Source: Planctomycetota bacterium (GTDB lineage Bacteria > Planctomycetota > J058 > JAJDCQ01). Taken from it: DNA of 64,000 nucleotides. The notes below the pieces were generated by a model, which saw nothing but the letters and a program-made list of their open reading frames with translations, did no database searches and was not told where the DNA came from. The stretch's first letter is position 1. Each line of letters opens with the position of its first letter. Location of the stretch: assembly GCA_029260755.1 (NCBI GenBank), contig JAJDCQ010000239.1, forward strand, positions 35,332 to 99,331. The letters run 5' to 3'. The position numbers and the translations under genes are program-made. This document shows positions 17,769-29,407 of this stretch, one piece after another.

Positions 17769-19442
17769 ATGCACGACCTCGACGTCATCGTGATCGGCTC
17801 CGGCGCCGGCGGCCTCGCCGCCGCGGTCGCCGCGGCCCGGGCCGGCAAGCGGGTGGCCGTCTTCGAGAAGCACTATCTGCCCGGCGGGTGGTGCCACACC
17901 TTCCCGCTCGGCGGCTACCGGTACAGCCCCGGGGTTCACTACCTCGGCGGGCTTCAGGAGGGCGGCGTCCTCCGCCGTCTCTACGAGGGGCTCGGTCTCG
18001 GCGAGGACCTCTCGTTCTACGAGCTCAACCCGACCGGCTTCGACCGCATCTGGATCGGCGACGAGCGCTTCGACATTCCCAAGGGCAAGGACACGTTCGC
18101 CGACACCCTCGCCGCGCGCTTCCCCGCCGAGCGCGACGGGATCCGGGCCTACCTCGACACCGTCGAGCGGATCGACGGGCAGCTCCGCGGCCTGATGTCT
18201 CTCAAGCCGCATCAACTCCTCACCCTGCCGTGGCGCGCCCGCGACATCCTGCGGTGGGGCTTTCGAACCGCCGGCAGCCTGATCGACGCCCACGTCCGCG
18301 ATCCGAAGCTCCGCGCCGTCCTCGCGGGGCAGTCGGGCGATCACGGGCTGCCCCCGTCGATGGTCTCGGCGCCGGTGCACGCCGCCGTCGCCGCCCACTA
18401 CTTCGAGGGCGGCTGGTATCCCAAGGGCGGCGGCGGCGCGCTGCCGCGCGCGCACATCCGCGCGCTTCGCCGCCACGGCGGTGAGATTCACGTCAAGACG
18501 CCGATCGATCGGATCCTCCTCGAGCGCGGCCGCGCGATCGGCGTGCGGCTCGGCGATGGGACCGAGGTGCGCGCCGACGTCGTCATCTGCAACGCCGACC
18601 CGGGCGTCACCTTCGAGCGGCTCGTAGGCCGCGAGAACCTCGGCTGGCGGCGACGCCGGGCGCTCGACCGGACGAGCTGGTCGGTCTCGGCGCTCAGCCT
18701 CTTCCTCGCCGTCGACATGGACGTCGACGCGGCCGGGCTCGACTCGGGCAACTCGTGGTTCTACCGCGACGCCGACATCGAGAGCATCTACCGTCAGGGC
18801 CTCACCCCGTGGGGGCCGGAGCTCGACGAGATCCCCGGCATGTTCCTCACCACGACGACCCTCAAGGATCCGAGCAAGGACTACCGGAGCGAGTCCCGCC
18901 GCGCGGGCCCCCACGCGGCGGTCCACACGATGGAGGCGTTCGCCTTCGTCTCCTGGGACGCCTACCGCCGCTGGGAGGAGAGCGCGGTCGGCGATCGGCC
19001 GGACGGCTACCGCGAGCTCAAGGACAAGCTCGAGGCGAAGATGCTCGAGGGGCTCGAGCGCCGCGTGCCCGGGATCCGCGACGCGGTCGTCTTCTCGGCG
19101 CTCGGCACGCCGCTCACGAACCTCCACTACTGCGCGGCGACCAACGGAAACCTCTACGGAAACGCCAAGATCCGGAGTCAGGTCGGTCCGTTCTCGTTCC
19201 AGACCGCGACCGAGTTCCCCGGCCTCTTCCTCTGCGGCGCCAGCACGCTCGGCCACGGCGTCACCGGCGCGGCGATGTCGGGCCTCGTCGCCGCGAGGAA
19301 GGCGCTCGGGTGTCGGGTCCGCGACCTCCTCGGCGAGGACGAGGCCTCGATCACCCTCCTCGACGCGGAGACCGAGCGGCGCCGGATCCGCGCCGAGCGG
19401 GCCGTCGCGGCCGAGCCCGCGCTCGCGGCGGCGACCGCCTGA
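17769..19442 (+). CDS. CrtI/retinol-saturase-like FAD-dependent oxidoreductase
   Basis: ATG with AGGGGG eight bases upstream; 557 residues, normal for this flavoprotein family. The N-terminal dinucleotide fold is VIVIGSGAGGLAAAV with the acidic end VFEKHYLPGG. The phytoene-desaturase signature continues as PGVHYLGG. The C-terminal flavin contact is FPGLFLCGASTLGHGV. Members desaturate, isomerise or saturate carotenoids and related polyenes; the substrate cannot be told from sequence. It is followed 2 bp later by a TetR regulator in an apparent operon, suggesting substrate-responsive control. No other carotenoid gene is visible. Confidence 0.88.
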   Translation: MHDLDVIVIGSGAGGLAAAVAAARAGKRVAVFEKHYLPGGWCHTFPLGGYRYSPGVHYLGGLQEGGVLRRLYEGLGLGEDLSFYELNPTGFDRIWIGDERFDIPKGKDTFADTLAARFPAERDGIRAYLDTVERIDGQLRGLMSLKPHQLLTLPWRARDILRWGFRTAGSLIDAHVRDPKLRAVLAGQSGDHGLPPSMVSAPVHAAVAAHYFEGGWYPKGGGGALPRAHIRALRRHGGEIHVKTPIDRILLERGRAIGVRLGDGTEVRADVVICNADPGVTFERLVGRENLGWRRRRALDRTSWSVSALSLFLAVDMDVDAAGLDSGNSWFYRDADIESIYRQGLTPWGPELDEIPGMFLTTTTLKDPSKDYRSESRRAGPHAAVHTMEAFAFVSWDAYRRWEESAVGDRPDGYRELKDKLEAKMLEGLERRVPGIRDAVVFSALGTPLTNLHYCAATNGNLYGNAKIRSQVGPFSFQTATEFPGLFLCGASTLGHGVTGAAMSGLVAARKALGCRVRDLLGEDEASITLLDAETERRRIRAERAVAAEPALAAATA

Positions 19443-19444
19443 GG

Positions 19445-20032
19445 ATGGGGAGCCCCCTGCGAGCGCTCCGCCGCGAGCAGATCATCGCGGCGGCGCGCCG
19501 CATCGTCGCAGACGACGGTCTCGAGTCGCTCACGATCGCCGCCATCGAGAACGCGGTCGACTTCAGCCGCGGCGTCATCACCTACCACTTCCGCGACAAG
19601 GACGAGATCGTCGAGGCGGTCCTCCGGAGCGCCGTCGACGAGATCGACGCGAACCTCGTGGCGCTCGGCGGGCAAGACCTCGACCCCGAGGCACAGGTCG
19701 AGACCGCCCTCCGGACGGTGCTCCAGGGGTTCCTCGACCGCCCCGAGGCGGCGCGAATCCTGCTCTCGTTCTCGGGGAGGATCCACGCCGATCCGCGGAT
19801 GGCGGCGATGAGCGCCGAGCTCTACGGCGGCTACCGCCGCTGGTCGGGCTCGCTCATCGAGGCGCACGGCGACCGCTTCGCCCCGGTCGATGCCGACGGC
19901 CTCGCGGGGGTGATGGTCGGGATCGTGATCGGGCTCGCGACGCAGACGTGGATGGACCCCGAGGGGTTCGACCCGGCGCCGGCGCTCGACGAGGCGTGCG
20001 CGGCGGTGCTGGCGAGGCTGCGGTCCGGGTAG
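19445..20032 (+). CDS. TetR/AcrR-family transcriptional regulator
   Basis: ATG at 19445, two bases after the oxidoreductase stop; 195 residues, typical length. The N-terminal helix-turn-helix (REQIIAAARRIVADDGLESL, then VDFSRGVITYHFRDKDEIV) is clear. The C-terminal ligand domain contains GLATQTWMDPEGFDP. It is likely an autoregulating repressor of the operon through the AT-rich site at 17713-17741 (inference). Confidence 0.92.
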   Translation: MGSPLRALRREQIIAAARRIVADDGLESLTIAAIENAVDFSRGVITYHFRDKDEIVEAVLRSAVDEIDANLVALGGQDLDPEAQVETALRTVLQGFLDRPEAARILLSFSGRIHADPRMAAMSAELYGGYRRWSGSLIEAHGDRFAPVDADGLAGVMVGIVIGLATQTWMDPEGFDPAPALDEACAAVLARLRSG

Positions 20033-20450
20033 CGGGGTGCGCGTCGTGTTCGTGGAACATGCGCGTGGGCAGTGAGCTCGCGAGCCCGCCGCATGCAATC
20101 CGCGTCATCCGCGTAATCCGCGGTTCCCACTGGTTCCAACGCCGAGAGAGACGAACCGCGGATTTCGCGGATTACACGGATTGACTCGGGCCGAGCCATG
20201 GCCGACGCGTCGCGGTCCTCCGCCCGAGACTCCTGTTCCTGGAACATGCGCGTGGGCAGTGACTCGGGAGCCCGCCGCATGCAATCCGCGTGATCCGCGT
20301 AATCCGCGGTTCCCACTCGTTCGACGCCGAGAGAGACCGAACCGCGGATTACGCGGATTACGCGGATTGGACCGGACGGCGCCAAGCCGTTGCCGACGCG
20401 GCGCTGCGGTGGGCGCGAGACTCCTGTTCCTGGAACGGCCAACGAACGCG
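20033..20450. other. 418-bp spacer made of tandem repeats
   Basis: No gene seen. Nearly all of it is the tandem repeat described separately. The last ~15 bases run into the stop of a small minus-strand gene. Confidence 0.7.
20048..20438. repeat. 187-190 bp tandem repeat with internal ATCCGCG palindromes
   Basis: Unit 1 is 20048-20234, unit 2 is 20235-20424, and the head of a third is 20425-20438. Each unit opens with GTTC(C/G)TGGAAC, continues with ATGCGCGTGGGCAGTGA, and carries an inverted pair of AATCCGCGTAATCCGCGGTT and its complement around GCCGAGAGAGA. Confidence 0.9.
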
Positions 20451-20705
20451 CTAGCCGGCGCTCGTCCCCGGCGTCGCGGGTTCGAGCAGCTCGATCCGGA
20501 CGATGTGGACGAGCGAGACATGAGTGACGCGGGTCGCGATGTCGCGTCGGCGATCATCGACGGTGCCGACGACGACGTCTCGGAGCGCGACGATCGCCAT
20601 GTCGGGATGGTGCACGTCGAACGTCTGCCCGTCGGTCTGGTGGATTCGAAACGGCTTGAACGGCTGGGCCCGGGTGAACTGGGTGACGTCTTGCGGTCGA
20701 AACAT
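20451..20705 (-). CDS. small conserved protein with AQPFKPFRI motif
   Basis: ATG at 20705, GGAG nine bases upstream; 84 residues. The sequence MFRPQDVTQFTRAQPFKPFR, then TDGQTFDVHHPDM, is the core of a short widespread family of unknown function seen in planctomycetes and proteobacteria. It looks like a small beta-rich fold. It lies 59 bp after the last macro/HEPN-like gene on the same strand and may be a late member of that operon. Confidence 0.75.
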   Translation of the reverse strand: MFRPQDVTQFTRAQPFKPFRIHQTDGQTFDVHHPDMAIVALRDVVVGTVDDRRRDIATRVTHVSLVHIVRIELLEPATPGTSAG

Positions 20706-20764
20706 CGTGCTTGTCTCCGACCTCCCTGAATCCACCTCGACCCTAGCAAGACGCTAACTGTCGT

Positions 20765-21841
20765 TCAACCCGTCCGCACCTCCAGCCAGAACTCCAGCAC
20801 CCGTTGCATGCACAGCAGGCACACCGCCAGGTCCGCGTCGCGGACCGCCGGCGGCCGTCGCTCTCCCCGGTCGCGCTCGTGGGCGGACTCGTTGCCGAGC
20901 ACCCGGAGGACGTGCATGTAGCTCCGGATCCAGTCGGCGACGCCGTCGTCGGCCAGCCGATCGATCCGCCTCCACAGCTCGAACGCCCTGCGCTTGCTCG
21001 GCGCCGTCGGCTCGAGGTCGGTGACGACGAGCTCGACGAGGCGGCGTCCCATGATCCCGAGCTCGAAGCTGCGGCTCGCCTCGTTGTCGACGACGCGGCG
21101 GACCTCGTGGATCAGCCGGCTCTGCGCCGCGTTCGCGAGCGCCTCGGCGCGGTCGAGCCGCGCGCCGAGCTCGCGCCGGACGACGGCGACCAGCTCGCCC
21201 TTGGGGGCGGCGATGCGGTCGCGCCCGAGGACGCGGTCCATCGCCTCGTCGAGGCGCTCCACCTTCGCGGGGTTGAGCTCGATGAAGCAGACCCGCTCCA
21301 GATGCGCGAGGCGCGGGAGATGCCGGCGCGCGGCCTCGAGCAGCCCTCGCACGACCGGCTCCGGGTCGAGGTCGGCGCCGCCCGCGCCGAGGACCGGAAC
21401 GAGCATCCGCCGGATCTCGATCCCCTTCGCCTCGAGGAGCGCGACGAGCGCGAAGAGGTTCTCGGTCGCCTCCTCGACCGACACCGCGAAGCCTATGTCC
21501 TCGACGCACGCCACCCGCCGGAAGCGCTCGTGACCGGTCGGCTTGCTGACCCACCAGCCGAGGGCGGTCTTGAGGTCGAACGCCGGTTCGACCGAGAGCT
21601 CGCCCACGTCGAGCCCGGCGCGCTCATGGAGCGATCCGATCAGGGTGTGGCTCACCTGCGCGTAGAGCCCGGGCGCCTGCGCGAGCGCCCTCAGGTCGCC
21701 CGCGACGACCGAGACCGCGAGGAGATCGACCGGGTCGGGGAAGCTCGTCGCGTCGCCGTGATGAAGCTCGAACGCCCGCGGCCCCCACCGGGTGTCGACC
21801 TCGACGAGGTTCACGAGGCGCGGCTCATCGGAGACGCTCAT
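20765..21841 (-). CDS. macro-like/HEPN-like (DUF4145-like) protein, second paralogue
   Basis: ATG at 21841 inside an ATGA overlap with the preceding gene; 358 residues. Residues ~1-210 look macro-domain-like: HHGDATSFPDPVDLLAVSV, then LVPVLGAGGADLDPEPVVRG, and ERVCFIELNPAKVERLDEAM. Residues ~260-355 resemble DUF4145, a HEPN-superfamily domain (ELGIMGRRLVELVVTDLE, then RVLGNESAHE). About 40% identical by eye to the neighbouring paralogue, and both open MxVSDEPRLVNLVE. Macro domains bind ADP-ribose-type ligands and HEPN domains are often RNases. The architecture suggests sensing plus effector function, which is unproven. Confidence 0.7.
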   Translation of the reverse strand: MSVSDEPRLVNLVEVDTRWGPRAFELHHGDATSFPDPVDLLAVSVVAGDLRALAQAPGLYAQVSHTLIGSLHERAGLDVGELSVEPAFDLKTALGWWVSKPTGHERFRRVACVEDIGFAVSVEEATENLFALVALLEAKGIEIRRMLVPVLGAGGADLDPEPVVRGLLEAARRHLPRLAHLERVCFIELNPAKVERLDEAMDRVLGRDRIAAPKGELVAVVRRELGARLDRAEALANAAQSRLIHEVRRVVDNEASRSFELGIMGRRLVELVVTDLEPTAPSKRRAFELWRRIDRLADDGVADWIRSYMHVLRVLGNESAHERDRGERRPPAVRDADLAVCLLCMQRVLEFWLEVRTG

Positions 21842-22911
21842 CCCGATCTCCCGCTCTTCTGCCAGTCCGCCCAGAACTCGAGGAGCCGCTTCATCCCGTG
21901 AAGGCAGAGCGCCAGGTCGGCGTCGCGAATCTCCGCCGGAAAGCGCCTGGACGGAGGCCGGGCGTGAGCGACCTCGTTGCCGACGACCCGGACCAGATGC
22001 ATGTACGACCGGATCCAGCGCGACAGGCCGACCTCGCCCAGACGCTCGATCCGACCCAGGAGATCGAAGGTCCGCGGCGTCGACTCGACGTCCGAGACGA
22101 TGGCCTCGACGAGCTTGCGGGCCGCGACGCCGACGTCGAGCGCGCGGGTCTCCTCGGCCTCGATCGCCTGTCGCAGCTCCTCGATCCGGTCGCGCTCGGC
22201 CGGGGTCGCCCGGGTCTCGACGGCGGCGAGCCGCGCGAGCACGCCGCCCCGGAGGAGCTCGGTGAGCTGGTCTCGCGCGAGCCGGCTGCTCTTCCGGTCG
22301 AGGACGCGGTCCATCTCGACGTCGAGCCGATCGACCTTCGCCTCGTTCCGCTCGACGAAGAGGATCCGCTCGAGGTAGTCGAGCCGGGGGAGGTGCCTTC
22401 GCGCCGCCTCGAGGATGCCCCCGAGGACGCCCTCGAGCGGCATCCCGGCGTCGCCCGCGCCGAGGAGGGGAACCTGGGCCGTCCGCACCTGGACGCCCTT
22501 CGCCTCGAGGAACGCGATCAGGACGAAGAGCCCGTCGAGAGCCTCGGCCAGCTCGTGAGGGCGGTCCTCGATGTCTTCGAGGCAGGCGACCCACGCGGGC
22601 GCGGAGCTCGTCTCGGCGGCCCACCAGCCGAGCGCGGCGCGGAGGTCGACCGCCGGCTGCTGCGAGAGCTCGGCGACGTCGATCCCGGTCGCGGCCCGGA
22701 GCGCGCCGAACACGGTGTGGAGCTCGTCGTCCCAGCCTGACGGGTCGCGGCGGAGCTCGTCGAGGCGGGTCGACTTGACCGAGACGGCGATCAGATCGAC
22801 CTCGGCGACCCTCGCCATCGCGTCCCCGTGGCGAAGCTCGAACGCCCGCGGGCCGAACCGGGTGTCGATCTCGACGAGGTTCACGAGGCGAGGCTCGTCG
22901 GAGACGGTCAT
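21838..22911 (-). CDS. macro-like/HEPN-like (DUF4145-like) protein, first paralogue
   Basis: ATG at 22911 inside an ATGA overlap with the membrane-protein gene; 357 residues. Same layout as its neighbour: an N-terminal macro-like region (LRHGDAMARVAEVDLIAVSV, then VPLLGAGDAGMPLEGVLGG, and ERILFVERNEAKVDRLDVEM), a charged helical linker (about 205-255), and a DUF4145/HEPN-like end with RVVGNEVAHA. The canonical Rx4-6H HEPN RNase motif is not exact; R, N and H are spaced R-x3-N-x3-H. An unfused role in NAD or RNA metabolism is equally possible. Confidence 0.7.
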   Translation of the reverse strand: MTVSDEPRLVNLVEIDTRFGPRAFELRHGDAMARVAEVDLIAVSVKSTRLDELRRDPSGWDDELHTVFGALRAATGIDVAELSQQPAVDLRAALGWWAAETSSAPAWVACLEDIEDRPHELAEALDGLFVLIAFLEAKGVQVRTAQVPLLGAGDAGMPLEGVLGGILEAARRHLPRLDYLERILFVERNEAKVDRLDVEMDRVLDRKSSRLARDQLTELLRGGVLARLAAVETRATPAERDRIEELRQAIEAEETRALDVGVAARKLVEAIVSDVESTPRTFDLLGRIERLGEVGLSRWIRSYMHLVRVVGNEVAHARPPSRRFPAEIRDADLALCLHGMKRLLEFWADWQKSGRSG

Positions 22912-23512
22912 CGCGGCACGATCCTCGGCGTGGCGACTCGCTTCGCCGCGTCCGTGCCCACGAGCGCGCCCGGGAGACCGCCGAGGCCGGCGCCGGCGAC
23001 GTGGCGAGGGGCGAGCTCGACGGCGAGGTCGAGCTGGCGTCCCGACTCGACCAGCGGCGTGATGTCGATGAACCTGACCGCATCGCCCGGCCGTCCGATC
23101 GCGGTGTTCCCGCTGTCGGCCGTGGCGCGGACGAGCTCGGGATCCTGTTCCGCGTCTCGCGGGAGCCCGGCCGGAAACTGCGCTTCGAGGCGCACATGAT
23201 CGAACTCGACGAGCTTCTGCGAGCGGTCGCGGGCGAAGTGAAGCTCCCAGGCGAACTTGACTCCATCGTCGCTGATCGTCGTCCCGAATAGTGGGGATGT
23301 GCTCCGCCTGGCGCGTGCCCCGGCGAGGACGATCCTGCCGTGAAACCACTCGAGCATCTTGCCCGCCGCATTGGCGCGCTCCTGCTCGAGCTTGTAGGTC
23401 TCCCGCCGTCGTTGCACGAAGATGACACCGAACGTGACGAGGCCGACGACCATCGTTCCGAGCCCGATCGCGGTGCTCACGCGTGCCCTCGAGGATCCGC
23501 TCGCTCCGTCGC

Positions 23513-23516
<4 letters not shown>
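22908..23516 (-). CDS. single-pass membrane protein, function unknown
   Basis: ATG at 23516 inside an ATGA overlap with mfd; 202 residues. One transmembrane helix at about 15-35 (AIGLGTMVVGLVTFGVIFV) is followed by a charged coiled segment (RRRETYKLEQERANAAGKM) and a beta-rich domain of ~150 residues (GVKFAWELHFARDRSQKLVE, then FIDITPLVESGRQLDLAVEL). The overlaps on both sides force co-expression with mfd and the macro/HEPN pair. It may tether them to the membrane (inference). Confidence 0.7.
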
Positions 23517-27033
<3,517 letters not shown>

Positions 27034-27037
<4 letters not shown>

Positions 27038-28032
27038 CGCTGGCGACGCTCGCGCCGGGGCTCGCGCTCGAGGTCGAGGCCGGCGGCGAAGCCGTCGTCG
27101 TCGTCGTCGGCTCGAGCCGCGTCCCGGTCGTGGGCGTCGGCGTCGGCGTCAGCGTCGGACACCGGCGATCGGGAGCGTCGTCGGCGCCGGCCAGGCGCCG
27201 TGGCATCGCCGCGGGCCAGCCGCGCCTCGAGCTCGGTGAGGGTCACCCGGGCGGCCGCCTGCTCGGCCTCCTTCTTGGTGTTGCCCTCGCCGGCGCCGAG
27301 CTCCTCGCCCTCGACGACCGCGACGACCCGGAAGAGCTTCCCGTGCTCCGGACCGATCACCGAGACGACCCGATACGTCGGCGTGGTGCCCGACGCCCGC
27401 TGGGTGAGGTGCTGCAGGAGCGCCTTGTAGTTCTCGCCGACCCGGTCGGCGGTCGCCCGCTCGATGTCGTCGCCGAGGGCCACCTCGAGGATGAACCGCG
27501 CGGCCGGCTCGAGGCCGCCGTCGAGGTAGATCGCGCCGACGATCGACTCGAACGCGCCGGCGAGGAGCGACGAGGGCAGCGCCCCGCGCTTTCCCCGGAC
27601 GCCCTTGCTCACCGCGACGAGGTCGTCGACGCCGAGGCGGCGGGTCGCCTTGGCGAGGCTGCCGGTGCTCACCACGACCGACTTGCTCCGGGTGAGCTCG
27701 CCCTCGTCGCGATTCGGGAAGCGTCGGAACAGCTCCTCGGAGACGACGAGGCCGAGGATCGCGTCGCCGAGGAACTCCATCCGCTCGTTCGCGATCGCGC
27801 CGCTGCTCCGGAGCGAGGCGTGGGTCAGGGCGATCGCGAGGAGCTCCCGGTCGTCGAACTCGTAGTCGATGATGTCCTCGACCGCCTCGAGCCGGTCGGG
27901 GTCGGCCGCGTCGGGGTCGGGCGAAGCTCGTCCGAGCGGCGCGGGGATGAGCCCGTCGCTCGAGGACGCCGGGCCCGGGCGAGCGAGCCGTCGAGAGGGG
28001 TGCGGATCGTTCTTCATCGGGGGCGCGGGCAT
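27034..28032 (-). CDS. rnc: ribonuclease III with acidic/arginine-rich tail
   Basis: ATG at 28032 preferred (MPAPPMKNDP); 28017 is an alternative, and neither has a strong ribosome binding site. 332 residues versus ~230 normally. A ~50-residue Pro-rich leader precedes the RNase III domain with signature NERMEFLGDAILG and catalytic AGAFESIVGAIYLDGG. The dsRNA-binding domain has GEGNTKKEAEQAAA. A C-terminal tail of ~65 residues alternates Arg, Asp and Ala (SDADADADAHDRDAARADDD). First gene of the coupled operon. A palindromic operator-like site lies upstream. Confidence 0.95.
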
Positions 28033-28098
28033 TCTAGCGAGCCCCCGGGGGGGCGGTAAAGCCCGGCGCAGCGGAGACGGGGACGGGTCGCGCCTCTT

Positions 28099-28118
28099 GC
28101 GTGGCGATATTGCCACGC
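28099..28118. promoter_or_regulatory. 20-bp palindrome between rnc and the divergent membrane-protein gene
   Basis: GCGTGGC and GCCACGC flank GATATT, an almost perfect dyad about 27 bp before the plus-strand start and 67 bp before rnc. Looks like an operator; the protein is unknown. Confidence 0.45.
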
Positions 28119-28144
28119 TCGGGCGGTCGTGCTCTGGTGTTCTC

Positions 28145-28921
28145 ATGGCTCGATCCGGCGAGACGACGGGAGCGGGTACCGGCGCCGTGCCGGTCGGCGC
28201 GGGCGAGCGAGACCCCCAGGTCGGCGGGACGGCCACGATCGCGCGGGTGCTGATCGCGACGGCGCTCGCCCCGCTTCCGCTGGCGGCCCTCGCCCCCGCG
28301 CTCGCGCGGGCCGGCGCCGGCGAGGTGCTCGCGGCCGCGGCGGCGTTGACCGGGTTCGTCGCGGCGTTCGCGTTCGGCCTCGCCGTCGCCCGGGAGATCA
28401 CCCTGCGGCGGCCCGACCGACGGCTCGCCGTCGGCCTCGTCGGCGGCCCGATCGCCTTCGCGCTCGCCTGCGCGGCCGCCCGATCGCTTCACGTGGTCGT
28501 GGGCAGTCAGGCGCCGCCCGCCGAGGCCATCGGCGCGCTCCTCGACCCGAGCGACCTGTCGTGGCTCCTCGGCGGGCGGCTCGGCTTCGTCGTCGCCGGC
28601 CTCGTCGGCGCCGCCGCCCTCGGCAGCGGCTACCTCGGCCTGATCACCCCGCGACGGGACCCCCGCGGGTCGAGGCGGCGAGCCCGGTGCTTCGGCGCCT
28701 GGATCCTGCTCGCCCTGCTCGCCGGGTTGATCGTCGGCGTCACGACGGCCCTCATGGATGGCCTCCGCGCAGGAGCGCTCGACGGCACCGCGGCCATCGT
28801 GGCCGTGACGGTGCCCGTCACCTTCGCGGGAATCCTCGGCGCGACGGCCGTCCTCTTCCTGGCCGGCGAGTCCGGCGCGTACCTCGGCGATCTGCTCACG
28901 AGGGCGAAGCGATCCTCGTGA
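28145..28921 (+). CDS. multipass membrane protein, function unknown
   Basis: ATG at 28145 (a GTG nine bases earlier is possible); 258 residues. Six or seven hydrophobic helices are seen: IARVLIATALAPLPLAALAP, EVLAAAAALTGFVAAFAFGL, AVGLVGGPIAFALACAA, LGFVVAGLVGAAALGSGYLG, AWILLALLAGLIVGVTTALM, and IVAVTVPVTFAGILGATAVL. Loops are Arg-rich, consistent with cytoplasmic positive charge. No recognisable family motif. It is transcribed away from rnc from a shared palindrome-containing region. Confidence 0.75.
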   Translation: MARSGETTGAGTGAVPVGAGERDPQVGGTATIARVLIATALAPLPLAALAPALARAGAGEVLAAAAALTGFVAAFAFGLAVAREITLRRPDRRLAVGLVGGPIAFALACAAARSLHVVVGSQAPPAEAIGALLDPSDLSWLLGGRLGFVVAGLVGAAALGSGYLGLITPRRDPRGSRRRARCFGAWILLALLAGLIVGVTTALMDGLRAGALDGTAAIVAVTVPVTFAGILGATAVLFLAGESGAYLGDLLTRAKRSS

Positions 28922-29074
28922 AGTCACGCTTCCGGCGGGATCTCCTCGTCTCCCGGGGGCTCGACCGGAGGCGATGGCGAGCGGCCTGGACGGGGAAGCC
29001 GGCGCCGTGCTTGATGCGGTGGAGCCGCTCCTGTCGGCGGCGGCGACGATCATGGACGACGAAGGAGACGAGAC

Positions 29075-29407
29075 GTGGCGAAGATGGGCATGGAGATGGT
29101 GGCGACGACCGACGCGATCGCGGGCCGCGAGGTGAGGCGGTGCCACGGGATCGTCTGCGGGCAGAGCTTCGTCGGCGAGAACGTCGTCGCCGACGTCCTG
29201 AACGCGATCGGCGAGACCCTCGGCGGCAACAAGATCCTGACCAAGAACAAGCTGTCCGACGCCCGCGACGACGCGATCGCCGCCCTGATGGACGAGGCCG
29301 ACAAGCTCGGCGCGAACGCGATCGTCGGCGTGAGGCTCGACCACGAGGCGGTCCGCGGGACGATGCTCCTCGTCACGGCGACCGGCACGGCGGTCGAGCT
29401 CTCATGA
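29075..29407 (+). CDS. YbjQ/UPF0145 family protein
   Basis: GTG start with GAAGGAG seven bases upstream; 110 residues, normal. The family hallmarks are present: GREVRRCHGIVCGQSF, then ARDDAIAALMDEADKLGANA followed by IVGVRLD. These small proteins form pentameric rings in known structures, but their role is not established. Its stop overlaps the start of the lipoprotein gene (ATGA), so the two are co-translated. Confidence 0.9.
   Translation: MAKMGMEMVATTDAIAGREVRRCHGIVCGQSFVGENVVADVLNAIGETLGGNKILTKNKLSDARDDAIAALMDEADKLGANAIVGVRLDHEAVRGTMLLVTATGTAVELS

Noticed and set aside
20048..20438. CRISPR array
   Set aside because: Repeat units are ~187-190 bp with no unique spacers and no cas genes.
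19831..20442. Minus-strand 203-residue reading frame over the tandem repeat
   Set aside because: It is the translation of repeat units (recurring RVIRVIRG / NPRNPRF strings) and overlaps the TetR gene.
28974..29208. Short frame MASGLDGEAGAVLDAVEPLL overlapping the start of the ybjQ-like gene
   Set aside because: A GGAGG lies just before it, but most of it runs through ybjQ in another frame with Arg/Trp-rich nonsense. Not supported.
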